Shown one piece after another: positions 30,747 to 39,694 of a stretch of 64,000 nt of DNA (positions are counted from its first letter, which is position 1; the number at the start of each line of letters is the position of its first letter). Origin of the DNA: an uncultured Pelagibacteraceae bacterium (GTDB lineage: Bacteria > Pseudomonadota > Alphaproteobacteria > Pelagibacterales > Pelagibacteraceae); assembly GCA_902519255.1 (NCBI GenBank), contig CABYIV010000004.1, positions 1-64,000 on the forward strand, written 5' to 3'. Both the position numbers and the translations under genes were made by a program. Below the pieces are notes generated by a model. That model worked only from the letters and a program-made list of their open reading frames with translations. It did not search any database and had not been told where the DNA came from.

Positions 30747-32780
30747 TTATCTTAAAGAAGCTGCAATATTTCCACCGTCTACGGTTAATACTGCTCCAGT
30801 TGATTTTTTTGATATCGCAAGATGATAAAAAGCTTTGGCCACATCATCTGCTTTGACCTCACTTAGCAGTAGGTTTCCACTCATATATTGATCCATAGTT
30901 ACTTCTCTTGCTTTTGCTCTCTGCTTAATCATTTTATCATTTAATAAACCACTTCTAATTCTATCAGCGTTTACACCATTTGATCTTATACCAAGGTGTC
31001 CATAATCAACAGCATATTGTTTACACAAATTTAAAAGCGCAGACTTAGGCAATCCATATGGTCCAAAATTTTTACCAGGATTAACTGATTGCTTAGATAT
31101 ATTAAATAACAAGCACCCATTTATATTTTGTTTTTTCATAATTTTTACAGCCTCTGAAGCACAATTTTGGTGTGAGAAAAAATTATCTTCAAAACTTTTT
31201 CGAAGTATTTCATCATTAACTTCTGCAATTGATCCACCTATAGCAGTACCAGCATTAGATATTAAAATATCTACACCTCCATATATTTCCAAAATTTTAC
31301 TAAATGCTTTTTTTACGCTTTGTTTGTTGGTTACATCACAATAAATACAAAGATCACTTATTTTTGTCTGTAAATCATTTATCTTACTTTTATTAATATC
31401 AAGCAAAACAACCTCAGCTCCATATTTTTTAAATAATTTATAAGTTGCTTTACCAATTTCACCAGTGCTACCAGTTATAACAACAACGTTGCCTTGCAAT
31501 TCTTTTTTTGCTTTGTTTAATTTTGCTTGTTCCAAGGACCAATACTCAACATCAAATAAGTCTTTTTTCGATAAAAATTTATATCTGGATGTTTCCTCAA
31601 CACTTGAAATTACATTGGCATTAGTTTGAGTTAAATCTCCTGCAATTTTTGCAGCTTTTAAGGTATCTCCTACTGTAAATAAACCAAAATTCTGAACTAG
31701 AATTACTCTAGGAGATGTATCAAGCATTACTTTTTTTTCTTTAGTTTTTTTCTTATTAGATTCAAAATATTTTTTATATTTTTGCCTATATTCTTTGAAT
31801 TTTTTTTCAGCTAAATTTTTAAATTCATCTAATGTACAGTTTGCTTTTGGGGATATTACTAAAGGAAATGGTTTAACTCTTATAACATGATCAGGGGTAG
31901 CTGTTCCTTCATTTGAGTATCTATTTATATCTTTACCATTAATAAAATAATCTAACTTACTATTTTTTTTAAAATTTAAGATAAATTTGTTATCATTTTT
32001 TTCAGATAAAAGACCTCTCAATATAGGAGCTATATCTGCAGTTGAGAAATTAAATTTAGTTTTCTTTATCTGTTTTATTTTTTTCTTTTTTAGTTTGGTT
32101 AAAGTTTTTTCAGCATCAGATATATACTTAATCATTAAACTGTAAGCATCTTTTGCATTATCAGCAAATGTAAAAATTCCGTGGTTTAATAAAATTAAAC
32201 AGTTTATATTTGGGTTTTTAGAATAAACTTCATTTATTTTTTGAGCTAATTTAAATCCTGGCATTACATAGGGTACTATTGCAGTTTTTTTACCAAATAT
32301 TTTTTTTGATAGCATTTCTCCATTTGGTCTATTAGTGATTTTCATAATTGCATCAGAATGAGTGTGATCAACAAATTTAAATGGTAAAAATGCATGTAAA
32401 AAAGTTTCAACTGATGGATTAGGCGACTTTGTATCTATCAAATTTTTTTTTTGAAAAGCAACCATGTCATCATCAGAGAGTGTTTTCTTTTTTTTCATAG
32501 CAAGCAATGGATTTAATTTAACTGCTGGCAAACCCGCTGGTTCAATTTCCGCCATATCCCATCCGCTGCCTTTTACGCAAAGAACATCATAATATTTACC
32601 ATCTATATCTTTGATTTTTGTCTTAACCGATGTATTGCCGCCACCATGCAATACCAATTCTGGATTTCTTCCTAGAAGCCTAGTTGTATAAACTCTTAAA
32701 GCCATATCTTCAGAATGACCTAATTTCTTATACTTTTTAATATATTTTTTAGCTTCGATTTCTGACCAATTGTTTTTCAA
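30747..32780 (-). CDS. bifunctional class II aldolase / short-chain dehydrogenase fusion
   Basis: 677 aa; N-terminal class II aldolase (ELVLHGGGNTSVK, FVDHTHSDAI, ILLNHGIFTF), C-terminal SDR (VVVITGSTGEIGKATYKLF, YGLPKSALLNL). Confidence 0.9.
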   Translation of the reverse strand: MKNNWSEIEAKKYIKKYKKLGHSEDMALRVYTTRLLGRNPELVLHGGGNTSVKTKIKDIDGKYYDVLCVKGSGWDMAEIEPAGLPAVKLNPLLAMKKKKTLSDDDMVAFQKKNLIDTKSPNPSVETFLHAFLPFKFVDHTHSDAIMKITNRPNGEMLSKKIFGKKTAIVPYVMPGFKLAQKINEVYSKNPNINCLILLNHGIFTFADNAKDAYSLMIKYISDAEKTLTKLKKKKIKQIKKTKFNFSTADIAPILRGLLSEKNDNKFILNFKKNSKLDYFINGKDINRYSNEGTATPDHVIRVKPFPLVISPKANCTLDEFKNLAEKKFKEYRQKYKKYFESNKKKTKEKKVMLDTSPRVILVQNFGLFTVGDTLKAAKIAGDLTQTNANVISSVEETSRYKFLSKKDLFDVEYWSLEQAKLNKAKKELQGNVVVITGSTGEIGKATYKLFKKYGAEVVLLDINKSKINDLQTKISDLCIYCDVTNKQSVKKAFSKILEIYGGVDILISNAGTAIGGSIAEVNDEILRKSFEDNFFSHQNCASEAVKIMKKQNINGCLLFNISKQSVNPGKNFGPYGLPKSALLNLCKQYAVDYGHLGIRSNGVNADRIRSGLLNDKMIKQRAKAREVTMDQYMSGNLLLSEVKADDVAKAFYHLAISKKSTGAVLTVDGGNIAASLR

Positions 32781-32869
32781 TGTTTATCCTCGATAAATTA
32801 TTATAATAGTTTTTTGTTTGAAAGAAGTAAAAAATTTCGTTAGTTAAAAAAGATATATATTAAATTCTT

Positions 32870-33910
32870 ATGGAAAAAGTTGGGGAACATATAACACTGG
32901 ATATAGTTGGAACTAAAAAGGAATATACTCCCGAATTTTATGAAAAGTTAGTTTATAAAATTGCTAAAGCAGCAAAAGTAACAGTTTTAAAAATTTCTAA
33001 ATATAAATTCGAGCCACAAGGATTTACATTGGTCGCTTTGCTTGCCGAAAGCCACATTAGTTTTCATACTTTCCCAGAAAAAGAAATTGTAAGCTTTGAT
33101 TTTTTCACATGTGGAAAAGTATCACCAAAAGTTTCTCTAGATATAATAAAAAATGAAATGGAACATACAAATATCATAATTAAAGAATTTATTAGAGATA
33201 CTATTGATCTTTATCATGACAATTATAGTTCCCCAGGTTTAAAAAAATCATATGTTGTTAATAGAGTTTTAGAAAATTTTAAATCTAAAGTAGGTCAATA
33301 TATTGAAATACTTGATTTAGAACAATTTGGAAAAGCTTTATTTATTGATAATGAAATACAAGTAGCTGAAAGTGATGAACATTTATATAGCTCAACCTTT
33401 GTAAATTCAGGTCTTAATTTAAATTCAAACAAAGAAAAAGCTGCAATTATTGGTGGAGGTGACGGTGGAGTTGCAAGAGAATGCATTTCACAAAACTTTG
33501 GCTTTATAGATTGGTATGAATTAGATCCTGAAGTTGTTGATGTGTGTGATAAACACCTAAGTAAAATTGGTGAGAAGGCCACAGAAAAGAATTCAGTTAA
33601 ATGCGTTTGGGGAGATGCTTTTGAAAGTATTAAATCTGTCAAAGACAATACTTATGATCAAATATTTGTAGATCTGAATGATGATCAATTTTGTATAGAT
33701 TTGGCTGCAAAAAATATGTCATCTTTAGAAAGAATTTTAAAACCTAAAGGTGTAATTACCGCTCAAGTAGGAAGCCAAGACAAAAAACCAAAACAAGTTG
33801 AAAATTGGTTAAATGTTTTTAACAAAAATTTTGGAAATACAAAACTTTCAAGAGTTTATATACCAAGTTTCGATTGTTCTTGGAATTTTTCCTCGTCAAT
33901 AAATCATTAA
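32870..33910 (+). CDS. S-adenosylmethionine decarboxylase - spermidine synthase fusion (SpeD-SpeE)
   Basis: 346 aa; N-terminus GFTLVALLAESHISFHTFPEKEIVSFDFFTCG (prokaryotic AdoMetDC processing motif), C-terminus AAIIGGGDGGVARECI, YDQIFVDLNDD (spermidine synthase). Confidence 0.9.
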   Translation: MEKVGEHITLDIVGTKKEYTPEFYEKLVYKIAKAAKVTVLKISKYKFEPQGFTLVALLAESHISFHTFPEKEIVSFDFFTCGKVSPKVSLDIIKNEMEHTNIIIKEFIRDTIDLYHDNYSSPGLKKSYVVNRVLENFKSKVGQYIEILDLEQFGKALFIDNEIQVAESDEHLYSSTFVNSGLNLNSNKEKAAIIGGGDGGVARECISQNFGFIDWYELDPEVVDVCDKHLSKIGEKATEKNSVKCVWGDAFESIKSVKDNTYDQIFVDLNDDQFCIDLAAKNMSSLERILKPKGVITAQVGSQDKKPKQVENWLNVFNKNFGNTKLSRVYIPSFDCSWNFSSSINH

Positions 33911-33968
33911 TTTTTCTTTTTAAAACAATAATTTTATGAAATAATCTTAAAAATTTTTGGAGGAAAAA

Positions 33969-34796
33969 ATGAAAAAATTAAAAGTATTAGGACTTGGTAT
34001 TTTAATATCATCATTTCTAACAATTTCTTCAATTGCAGATCAAATTAAAATAGGAACTGAAGGTGCATATCCGCCTTGGAATTCTAAAGATTCAGCTGGA
34101 AATTTGATTGGCTTTGAAGTCGAACTAGCAAATGAATTATGCAAAATTATGAATCATGATTGCACAATTGTAGAGCAAGACTGGGATGGAATGATACCAG
34201 CTTTAGTTTCAAGAAAATTTGATGCCATCATGGCAGGAATGTCAATAACTGGTGAGAGAATGAAAACAATAAACTTTTCTCAAGGTTATGCTGATGAAGT
34301 TGCATCATTAGCTGTTATGAAAGGATCGAAAAACGAAGGCCTTAAAACAATGTCAGCTATAAATTTATCTGACGTAAGTGCTGATGAACAAGCAACACTA
34401 GATGTTTTGACCAAAGCATTTAAAGGTAAAACTATTGGTGTTCAAACAGCAACGATTCACCAGAACTTTCTAGAGTCTGGTTTAATGGGTAATGTAAAAA
34501 TTAGAACTTACAAAACTCAAGATGAAGTAAACTTAGATTTATCTGCTGGTAGAATAGATGCGGCACTAGCTGCAGCAGTTGCTTTTACAGATTATGCAGA
34601 GAAATCTGGTAAAGCAGTTGTATTAACTGGACCAACATTTGCAGGTGGAGATTTTGGTAATGGTGTTGGTGTTGGTATTAGAAAAGGTGACTCTAAACTT
34701 TTAAATGATTTCAATGCAGCAATTGATAAAGCTAGAGATGATGGCATTATTAGTAAGCTTGCTATAAAACATTTTGGTTTTGACGCTTCTATGTAA
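33969..34796 (+). CDS. amino-acid ABC transporter substrate-binding protein (family 3)
   Basis: Internal start MKKLKVLGLGILISSF at 33969 with GGAGG upstream; IKIGTEGAYPPWNSKDSAGNLIGFEVELANELC. Confidence 0.9.
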   Translation: MKKLKVLGLGILISSFLTISSIADQIKIGTEGAYPPWNSKDSAGNLIGFEVELANELCKIMNHDCTIVEQDWDGMIPALVSRKFDAIMAGMSITGERMKTINFSQGYADEVASLAVMKGSKNEGLKTMSAINLSDVSADEQATLDVLTKAFKGKTIGVQTATIHQNFLESGLMGNVKIRTYKTQDEVNLDLSAGRIDAALAAAVAFTDYAEKSGKAVVLTGPTFAGGDFGNGVGVGIRKGDSKLLNDFNAAIDKARDDGIISKLAIKHFGFDASM

Positions 34797-34808
34797 TAAA
34801 TTATTTAT

Positions 34809-34830
34809 GGGTGGCTATTATTAGCCACCT
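34809..34830 (+). terminator. intercistronic hairpin between amino-acid SBP and permease (no U-tract)
   Basis: Stem GGTGGCTA (34810-34817), loop TTAT, TAGCCACC (34822-34829), extendable by one G-U pair. Confidence 0.5.
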
Positions 34831-34835
34831 ATATT

Positions 34836-35528
34836 ATGGAACTTCTATATTTTGGTGATAAAGGTTGGGGAGACGAGTTATTCTTTGCAACCTTAATGAC
34901 AATTGCGGTCTCAATAACCGCAATGATAATTGGCTTTATTTTTGCTGCTTTATTTACTCCATTAAAATTATCTAATAATAAATTTCTTAATTCTATTGGT
35001 AATGCATACACCACTGTTATTAGAGGTGTACCAGAGCTTCTAGTAATTTATTTATTTTTCTTTGGCGGAAGTGGAGCAATTATGTTTGTTGCTTCAATAT
35101 TTGGTTACAATGATTACATCGAAATTAATGCTTTTTTAACTGGTTCATTTTCAATAGGGATAATATCGGGAGCATACTCAACCGAAGTATTTAGAGGAGC
35201 CCTACAATCAATCGATAAGGGTCAGTTCGAGGCTGCAAAAGTTTTAGGTTTTAATAAATATATTTACTTCTTTAAAATTATTTTGCCTCAAATGCTAAGA
35301 TTAGCAATTCCAAACTTAAGCAATGTTTGGCAAATTACATTAAAAGATACTTCTCTTATATCTGTAACGGGTTTAGTTGAAATAATGAGACAATCCTATA
35401 TTGCAGCTGGTTCAACTAGAGATCCATTATTTTTTTACTCATTTGCAGCAGTTCTATACTTAATGCTTACATTTTTAAGTATGCAATTATTAAATAGATT
35501 AGAAATAAAATATAGTAAAGGTTATTAA
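34836..35528 (+). CDS. amino-acid ABC transporter permease (HisQ-type)
   Basis: GNAYTTVIRGVPELLVIYLFF; SGAYSTEVFRGALQSIDKGQFEAAKVLG. Confidence 0.9.
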   Translation: MELLYFGDKGWGDELFFATLMTIAVSITAMIIGFIFAALFTPLKLSNNKFLNSIGNAYTTVIRGVPELLVIYLFFFGGSGAIMFVASIFGYNDYIEINAFLTGSFSIGIISGAYSTEVFRGALQSIDKGQFEAAKVLGFNKYIYFFKIILPQMLRLAIPNLSNVWQITLKDTSLISVTGLVEIMRQSYIAAGSTRDPLFFYSFAAVLYLMLTFLSMQLLNRLEIKYSKGY

Positions 35529-36205
35529 TGGATATTGAATTAATGATTAATAGTTTTCCTAAGTTGTTAAATGCAACTTTGATTACTCTTAAACTATTAT
35601 CTGTATCTTTAATTCTTGGTCTTTTTATTGGATTAGGTTTTGCAATCTTGAGAATGAATAATAATAAGTTGATTAATAAATTTGCTTACGGATACTCATA
35701 TATTTTTAGAGGAACACCTCTTTTGGTACAAATCTTCATTATATATTTTGGATTAGGTCAAATTGAATACTTAAGAACAACATTTTTGTGGGTAGTTTTA
35801 AAAGAACCATACTGGTGTGCGATAATTGCGTTTTCATTAAATACTGGGGCTTATACTTCAGAAATATTGAGATCAGCTTTTCAAACTATAAAACCAGGAT
35901 ATTTAGAAGCTGGAAGAAGTTTGGGCATATCTTCTAAAATAATTTTTACAAAAATACAAATTCCCATAGCAATTAAACAATCTTTACCAGCTTACGGTAA
36001 TGAAATTATTTTGATGCTTAAAGGAACATCTTTAGCAAGCACAGTCACACTTATGGACTTAACTGGTGTTGCAAAATATATAATTTCAACAACGTTTAAG
36101 CCAGTAGAGGTATTTATTGTGGCAGGAGGTATTTACTTGTTTATGACTTTTATAATTCATAATGTTATTAAATTTTTAGAAAAAAAATATGGATTTCAAA
36201 CATGA
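35528..36205 (+). CDS. amino-acid ABC transporter permease (HisM-type)
   Basis: YIFRGTPLLVQIFIIYFGLGQ; NTGAYTSEILRSAFQTIKPGYLEAGRSLG. Confidence 0.9.
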   Translation: MDIELMINSFPKLLNATLITLKLLSVSLILGLFIGLGFAILRMNNNKLINKFAYGYSYIFRGTPLLVQIFIIYFGLGQIEYLRTTFLWVVLKEPYWCAIIAFSLNTGAYTSEILRSAFQTIKPGYLEAGRSLGISSKIIFTKIQIPIAIKQSLPAYGNEIILMLKGTSLASTVTLMDLTGVAKYIISTTFKPVEVFIVAGGIYLFMTFIIHNVIKFLEKKYGFQT

Positions 36206-36987
36206 AAATAGCTTGCATACAATTATCTAGTGGAGAAAATTATGAAAATAATTTTAAAGATATTGTTAAATATGTAAATCAAGCTATAAAAAAAAAATCT
36301 GATTTAATTATTACACCTGAAACCTCTTCTTTGATGTCTAGTAGTAGAGAAACACTTTTTAAATATTCATTTGAAATGAATAAAGATCCAATTTTGAAGA
36401 AAATTAGAGAAATTTCAAAAAAATATAAGAAATGGATTTTACTTGGATCAATTTGCGTTAAGGTTAAAAACAAACTCAGAAATAGATCTATACTGGTTGG
36501 ACCAAATGGAAAAATTGTCAAATATTATGATAAAATTAATATGTTTGATGTTAAAATTCCAAATAAAGAGCAACACAAAGAAAGTAAAACTTTTAAAGCA
36601 GGAAATAAATTAGTCACAGCTAATTTACCTTGGGGCAAAATAGGTTTTACAATCTGTTTTGATCTGAGATTTCCTGAACTTTATAGGAATTTATCAAAAA
36701 AAAATTTAAGTTTTATAGCCGTTCCATCAGCTTTCACAAAGTTTACGGGACAAAAACATTGGTTAACTCTTTTAAGAGCAAGAGCGATAGAAAATTTTTG
36801 TTATATTTTTGCACCAGCTCAAACTGGTAAAAATACCCCTAAAAGAGAAACATTTGGTCATACAACGATTATTTCTCCAGATGGGAAGATTTTGGCATTA
36901 AAAAAATTAGGGAAGGGTGTAATTTATTCAAAAATTAACCCTAAGCTTTCTATGGATTTAAGAAAAATAATACCAAGTTTAATTTAA
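36202..36987 (+). CDS. carbon-nitrogen hydrolase (nitrilase/omega-amidase-like)
   Basis: MKIACIQLSSG, ITPETSS (Glu), GFTICFDLRFPELYRNL (Cys nucleophile); ATGA overlap with upstream permease. Confidence 0.85.
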   Translation: MKIACIQLSSGENYENNFKDIVKYVNQAIKKKSDLIITPETSSLMSSSRETLFKYSFEMNKDPILKKIREISKKYKKWILLGSICVKVKNKLRNRSILVGPNGKIVKYYDKINMFDVKIPNKEQHKESKTFKAGNKLVTANLPWGKIGFTICFDLRFPELYRNLSKKNLSFIAVPSAFTKFTGQKHWLTLLRARAIENFCYIFAPAQTGKNTPKRETFGHTTIISPDGKILALKKLGKGVIYSKINPKLSMDLRKIIPSLI

Positions 36988-38432
36988 TTTCTACTATCCA
37001 CAATCAATGTATCTTTAGATCCACCACCTTGGGAACTGTTAACGATTGTACTACCTTTTTTTAGAGCAACTCTAGTTAATCCACCAGTTGTAACATAAGT
37101 TGATTTACCTGTTAAAATAAAAGGTCTTAAATCTAAATGTCTTGGTTCGATATTATCAGGTGTGATTGTAGGAACAGTAGAAAGAATTTCTAGTGGTTGT
37201 GCAATGTAATTTCTAGGATTTTTTTTGATATTTTTTATCATTTCTTCTTTTTCAGCTTTAGAGGCTTTTGGACCAATCATAATTCCGTACCCACCTGATG
37301 CATTTGAAGGTTTAACTACATATTTAGAGATATTATCTATAACGTGTTCTCTATTTTTTTTATCTCCACAGAGAAGAGTTTCAACTTGATCAATAATTGG
37401 TTGTTCTCCTAAATAGTAAATGATCATTTTATTAACATAAGAATAAACTGCTTTATCATCCGCAACTCCTGTTCCTAAAGCATTTATAATTCCAACATTT
37501 CCTTTTCTCCAACATTTGAAAACACCTGGCACACCTAATAAGGATCCTTTAAAAAAAACTTTTGGATCCATAAAATTGTCATCTATTCGTCTATAAATAC
37601 AATCTACCTTCAAAGGACCTTTAACGGTTTTCATGTAAACATGATCATTTTCAACAAATAAATCTTTGCCTTCCACCAAGGCTATCCCCATTTGTTCAGC
37701 TAAAAAAGAGTGTTCAAAATAAGCTGAATTATAAATACCAGGTGTTAATAAAACCATGTGTGGGTTGTTAGTGTTCTTTGGAATACACTCTGTCATACAA
37801 TTATATAATTTATTTGCATATTGATGGACTGAGGAAACCTTATACCTTGTAAATAATTCTGGAAAAATATCTCTCATAACCATTCTATTTTCCAGCATGT
37901 ATGAAACTCCAGATGGAACTCTTAAGTTATCTTCAAGAACCAAAAAATCTCCATTAATATTCTTTATAAGATCAATTCCAGATATATTAGACCATGCTTT
38001 GTGTTTTGGAGAGAAACCTTCACATTCTTTTAAATACAAAGGAGAATTAAAAATTAATTCTTTAGGTATTACTTTGTCTTTAAATATTTTTTTTGCATTG
38101 TAGACATCATCGATAAATAAATTTAGTGCCTTAACTCTTTGCGCAAGTCCTTTTGCAACCTTTAACCATTGACTTTTTGGTATTATTCGTGGAATAATAT
38201 CTAGAGGCCATTTTTTCTCTTCAGCTCTATTATTTGCAGCATAAACTCTAAAATTTATTCCTCTTGCACTTATTGTACTTTGACAATTTTTCTCAATCTC
38301 TTGTAATTTTTTTTTTCCATATTTTTCAAGTATACCCGCAATGATCTTAGCGTGACTTCTCAACTTCTTCTCTTTGCTGATATATCCATCAAAAGTTGAT
38401 TTTGAATCATAATTTTTCCAGAAATCAGACAT
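36984..38432 (-). CDS. circularly permuted ATP-grasp protein (DUF404/DUF407 type)
   Basis: 482 aa; NGDFLVLEDNLRVPSGVSYMLENRMVMRDIFPELF, YVVKPSNASGGYGIMIGPKAS, LDLRPFILTG. Confidence 0.85.
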   Translation of the reverse strand: MSDFWKNYDSKSTFDGYISKEKKLRSHAKIIAGILEKYGKKKLQEIEKNCQSTISARGINFRVYAANNRAEEKKWPLDIIPRIIPKSQWLKVAKGLAQRVKALNLFIDDVYNAKKIFKDKVIPKELIFNSPLYLKECEGFSPKHKAWSNISGIDLIKNINGDFLVLEDNLRVPSGVSYMLENRMVMRDIFPELFTRYKVSSVHQYANKLYNCMTECIPKNTNNPHMVLLTPGIYNSAYFEHSFLAEQMGIALVEGKDLFVENDHVYMKTVKGPLKVDCIYRRIDDNFMDPKVFFKGSLLGVPGVFKCWRKGNVGIINALGTGVADDKAVYSYVNKMIIYYLGEQPIIDQVETLLCGDKKNREHVIDNISKYVVKPSNASGGYGIMIGPKASKAEKEEMIKNIKKNPRNYIAQPLEILSTVPTITPDNIEPRHLDLRPFILTGKSTYVTTGGLTRVALKKGSTIVNSSQGGGSKDTLIVDSRN

Positions 38433-38547
38433 AATAGCTTAATTTTTTTACATAAGAGTTAAATAAGCAAATGATTAAATTAGATATCTGATATGAAATA
38501 AATGGGTTTTATTGTAATCACATATAATTTAAATATTTAACTTTAAT

Positions 38548-39270
38548 ATGACTTATTGCATTGGCATTAAAACAGAGACAGGCTTAGTTTTTGCATCAGA
38601 TTCTCGAACAAACGCTGGATTAGATAATGTAAATATATATTCTAAAATGCTTACACACGATGTTGGGGATAGAACAATAGTAATTGTTACATCAGGAAAT
38701 CTTGGAACCTCCCAAGCAGTTTATAATTCAATAAAAAAAGATTTAAAAAGCGAAACAGGTATTATGAATTTAAATACCTGTAGTGATTTTGAACAAATTG
38801 CTTCCTATATTGGTTCTTTAAATATTGAACATTCATCTCCTCAAGGAATTAATACTGATAGCGTTTTATTAGGTTCAACTTTTATTGTTGGTGGTCAAAT
38901 AAAAGATCAACCTCCTGAATTATACTTAATTTACCCTCAGGGTAATTATATTCGTCCAGCAGATAGCAAACCGTATTTAGTTATAGGTGAAGTAAAATAT
39001 GGAAAACCTATTTTAGATAGAGTAATCACACCAAAAGTCTCAATTGGAGATGCATCGAGATGTGCACTGATATCAATGGACTCTACATTAAAAAGTGATT
39101 TAACTGTTGGTCCACCAATAGACTTTGCTGTGATAAAAAAAGATGAAATCAAAATAGCATCACTTAAATGTTTAAATATGAATGATCCTGAATTTTCTAA
39201 AGTTTGTAATCAATGGTCACAAGGTATTTTTAAAATATTTGACTCTTTTCAAAGGTTTGACTGGGAATAA
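38548..39270 (+). CDS. Anbu-like bacterial proteasome homolog (Ntn hydrolase)
   Basis: MTYCIGIKTETGLVFASDSRTNAGLDNVNIYSKML, Thr2 available as N-terminal nucleophile; adjacent to a cp-ATP-grasp as is typical of Anbu loci. Confidence 0.85.
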   Translation: MTYCIGIKTETGLVFASDSRTNAGLDNVNIYSKMLTHDVGDRTIVIVTSGNLGTSQAVYNSIKKDLKSETGIMNLNTCSDFEQIASYIGSLNIEHSSPQGINTDSVLLGSTFIVGGQIKDQPPELYLIYPQGNYIRPADSKPYLVIGEVKYGKPILDRVITPKVSIGDASRCALISMDSTLKSDLTVGPPIDFAVIKKDEIKIASLKCLNMNDPEFSKVCNQWSQGIFKIFDSFQRFDWE

Positions 39271-39272
39271 TA

Positions 39273-39662
39273 CTAATATTTGGTGTATTCTTTAATTTCT
39301 TTTATCTTAGAACCAGTTTTATTGTTTATTTCTAATTTCAATTTTGCCCTATCATCATTTAAGAAGTGAACATCTCTTGATAGTTTAATAAATTTTTCAC
39401 CAAAATCAGAATTTTTTTCACATAATCTTTTATCATCTTCTATAACCCAAAGCTTTGAATTAATTTCTTTTAGTGAGTTATATAAACTTTCAATTTCACT
39501 GTAATTTTTAATATTTGTATTTAATTGATCTTTTAAAATTTTATATTCATCATTTATAAAATTTAGTTTCTCAGGATCTTTAATTTTTTCAGATTTAATT
39601 TCTAAAATTGAAATTTTATCTAGCAATTCTCCAACTGATACTTCTACTAAAATTTTATTCAT
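39273..39662 (-). CDS. DUF6165-like protein
   Basis: 129 aa; ILVEVSVGELLDKISILEIKSEKI... Confidence 0.55.
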   Translation of the reverse strand: MNKILVEVSVGELLDKISILEIKSEKIKDPEKLNFINDEYKILKDQLNTNIKNYSEIESLYNSLKEINSKLWVIEDDKRLCEKNSDFGEKFIKLSRDVHFLNDDRAKLKLEINNKTGSKIKEIKEYTKY

Positions 39663-39694
39663 ATAAATTTATATTATGTTAAGTTGTTAAAAAT

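Noticed and set aside
33295-33648. Antisense 117-aa ORF within the SpeD-SpeE fusion
   Set aside because: Shadow ORF; the sense strand has clear catalytic motifs.
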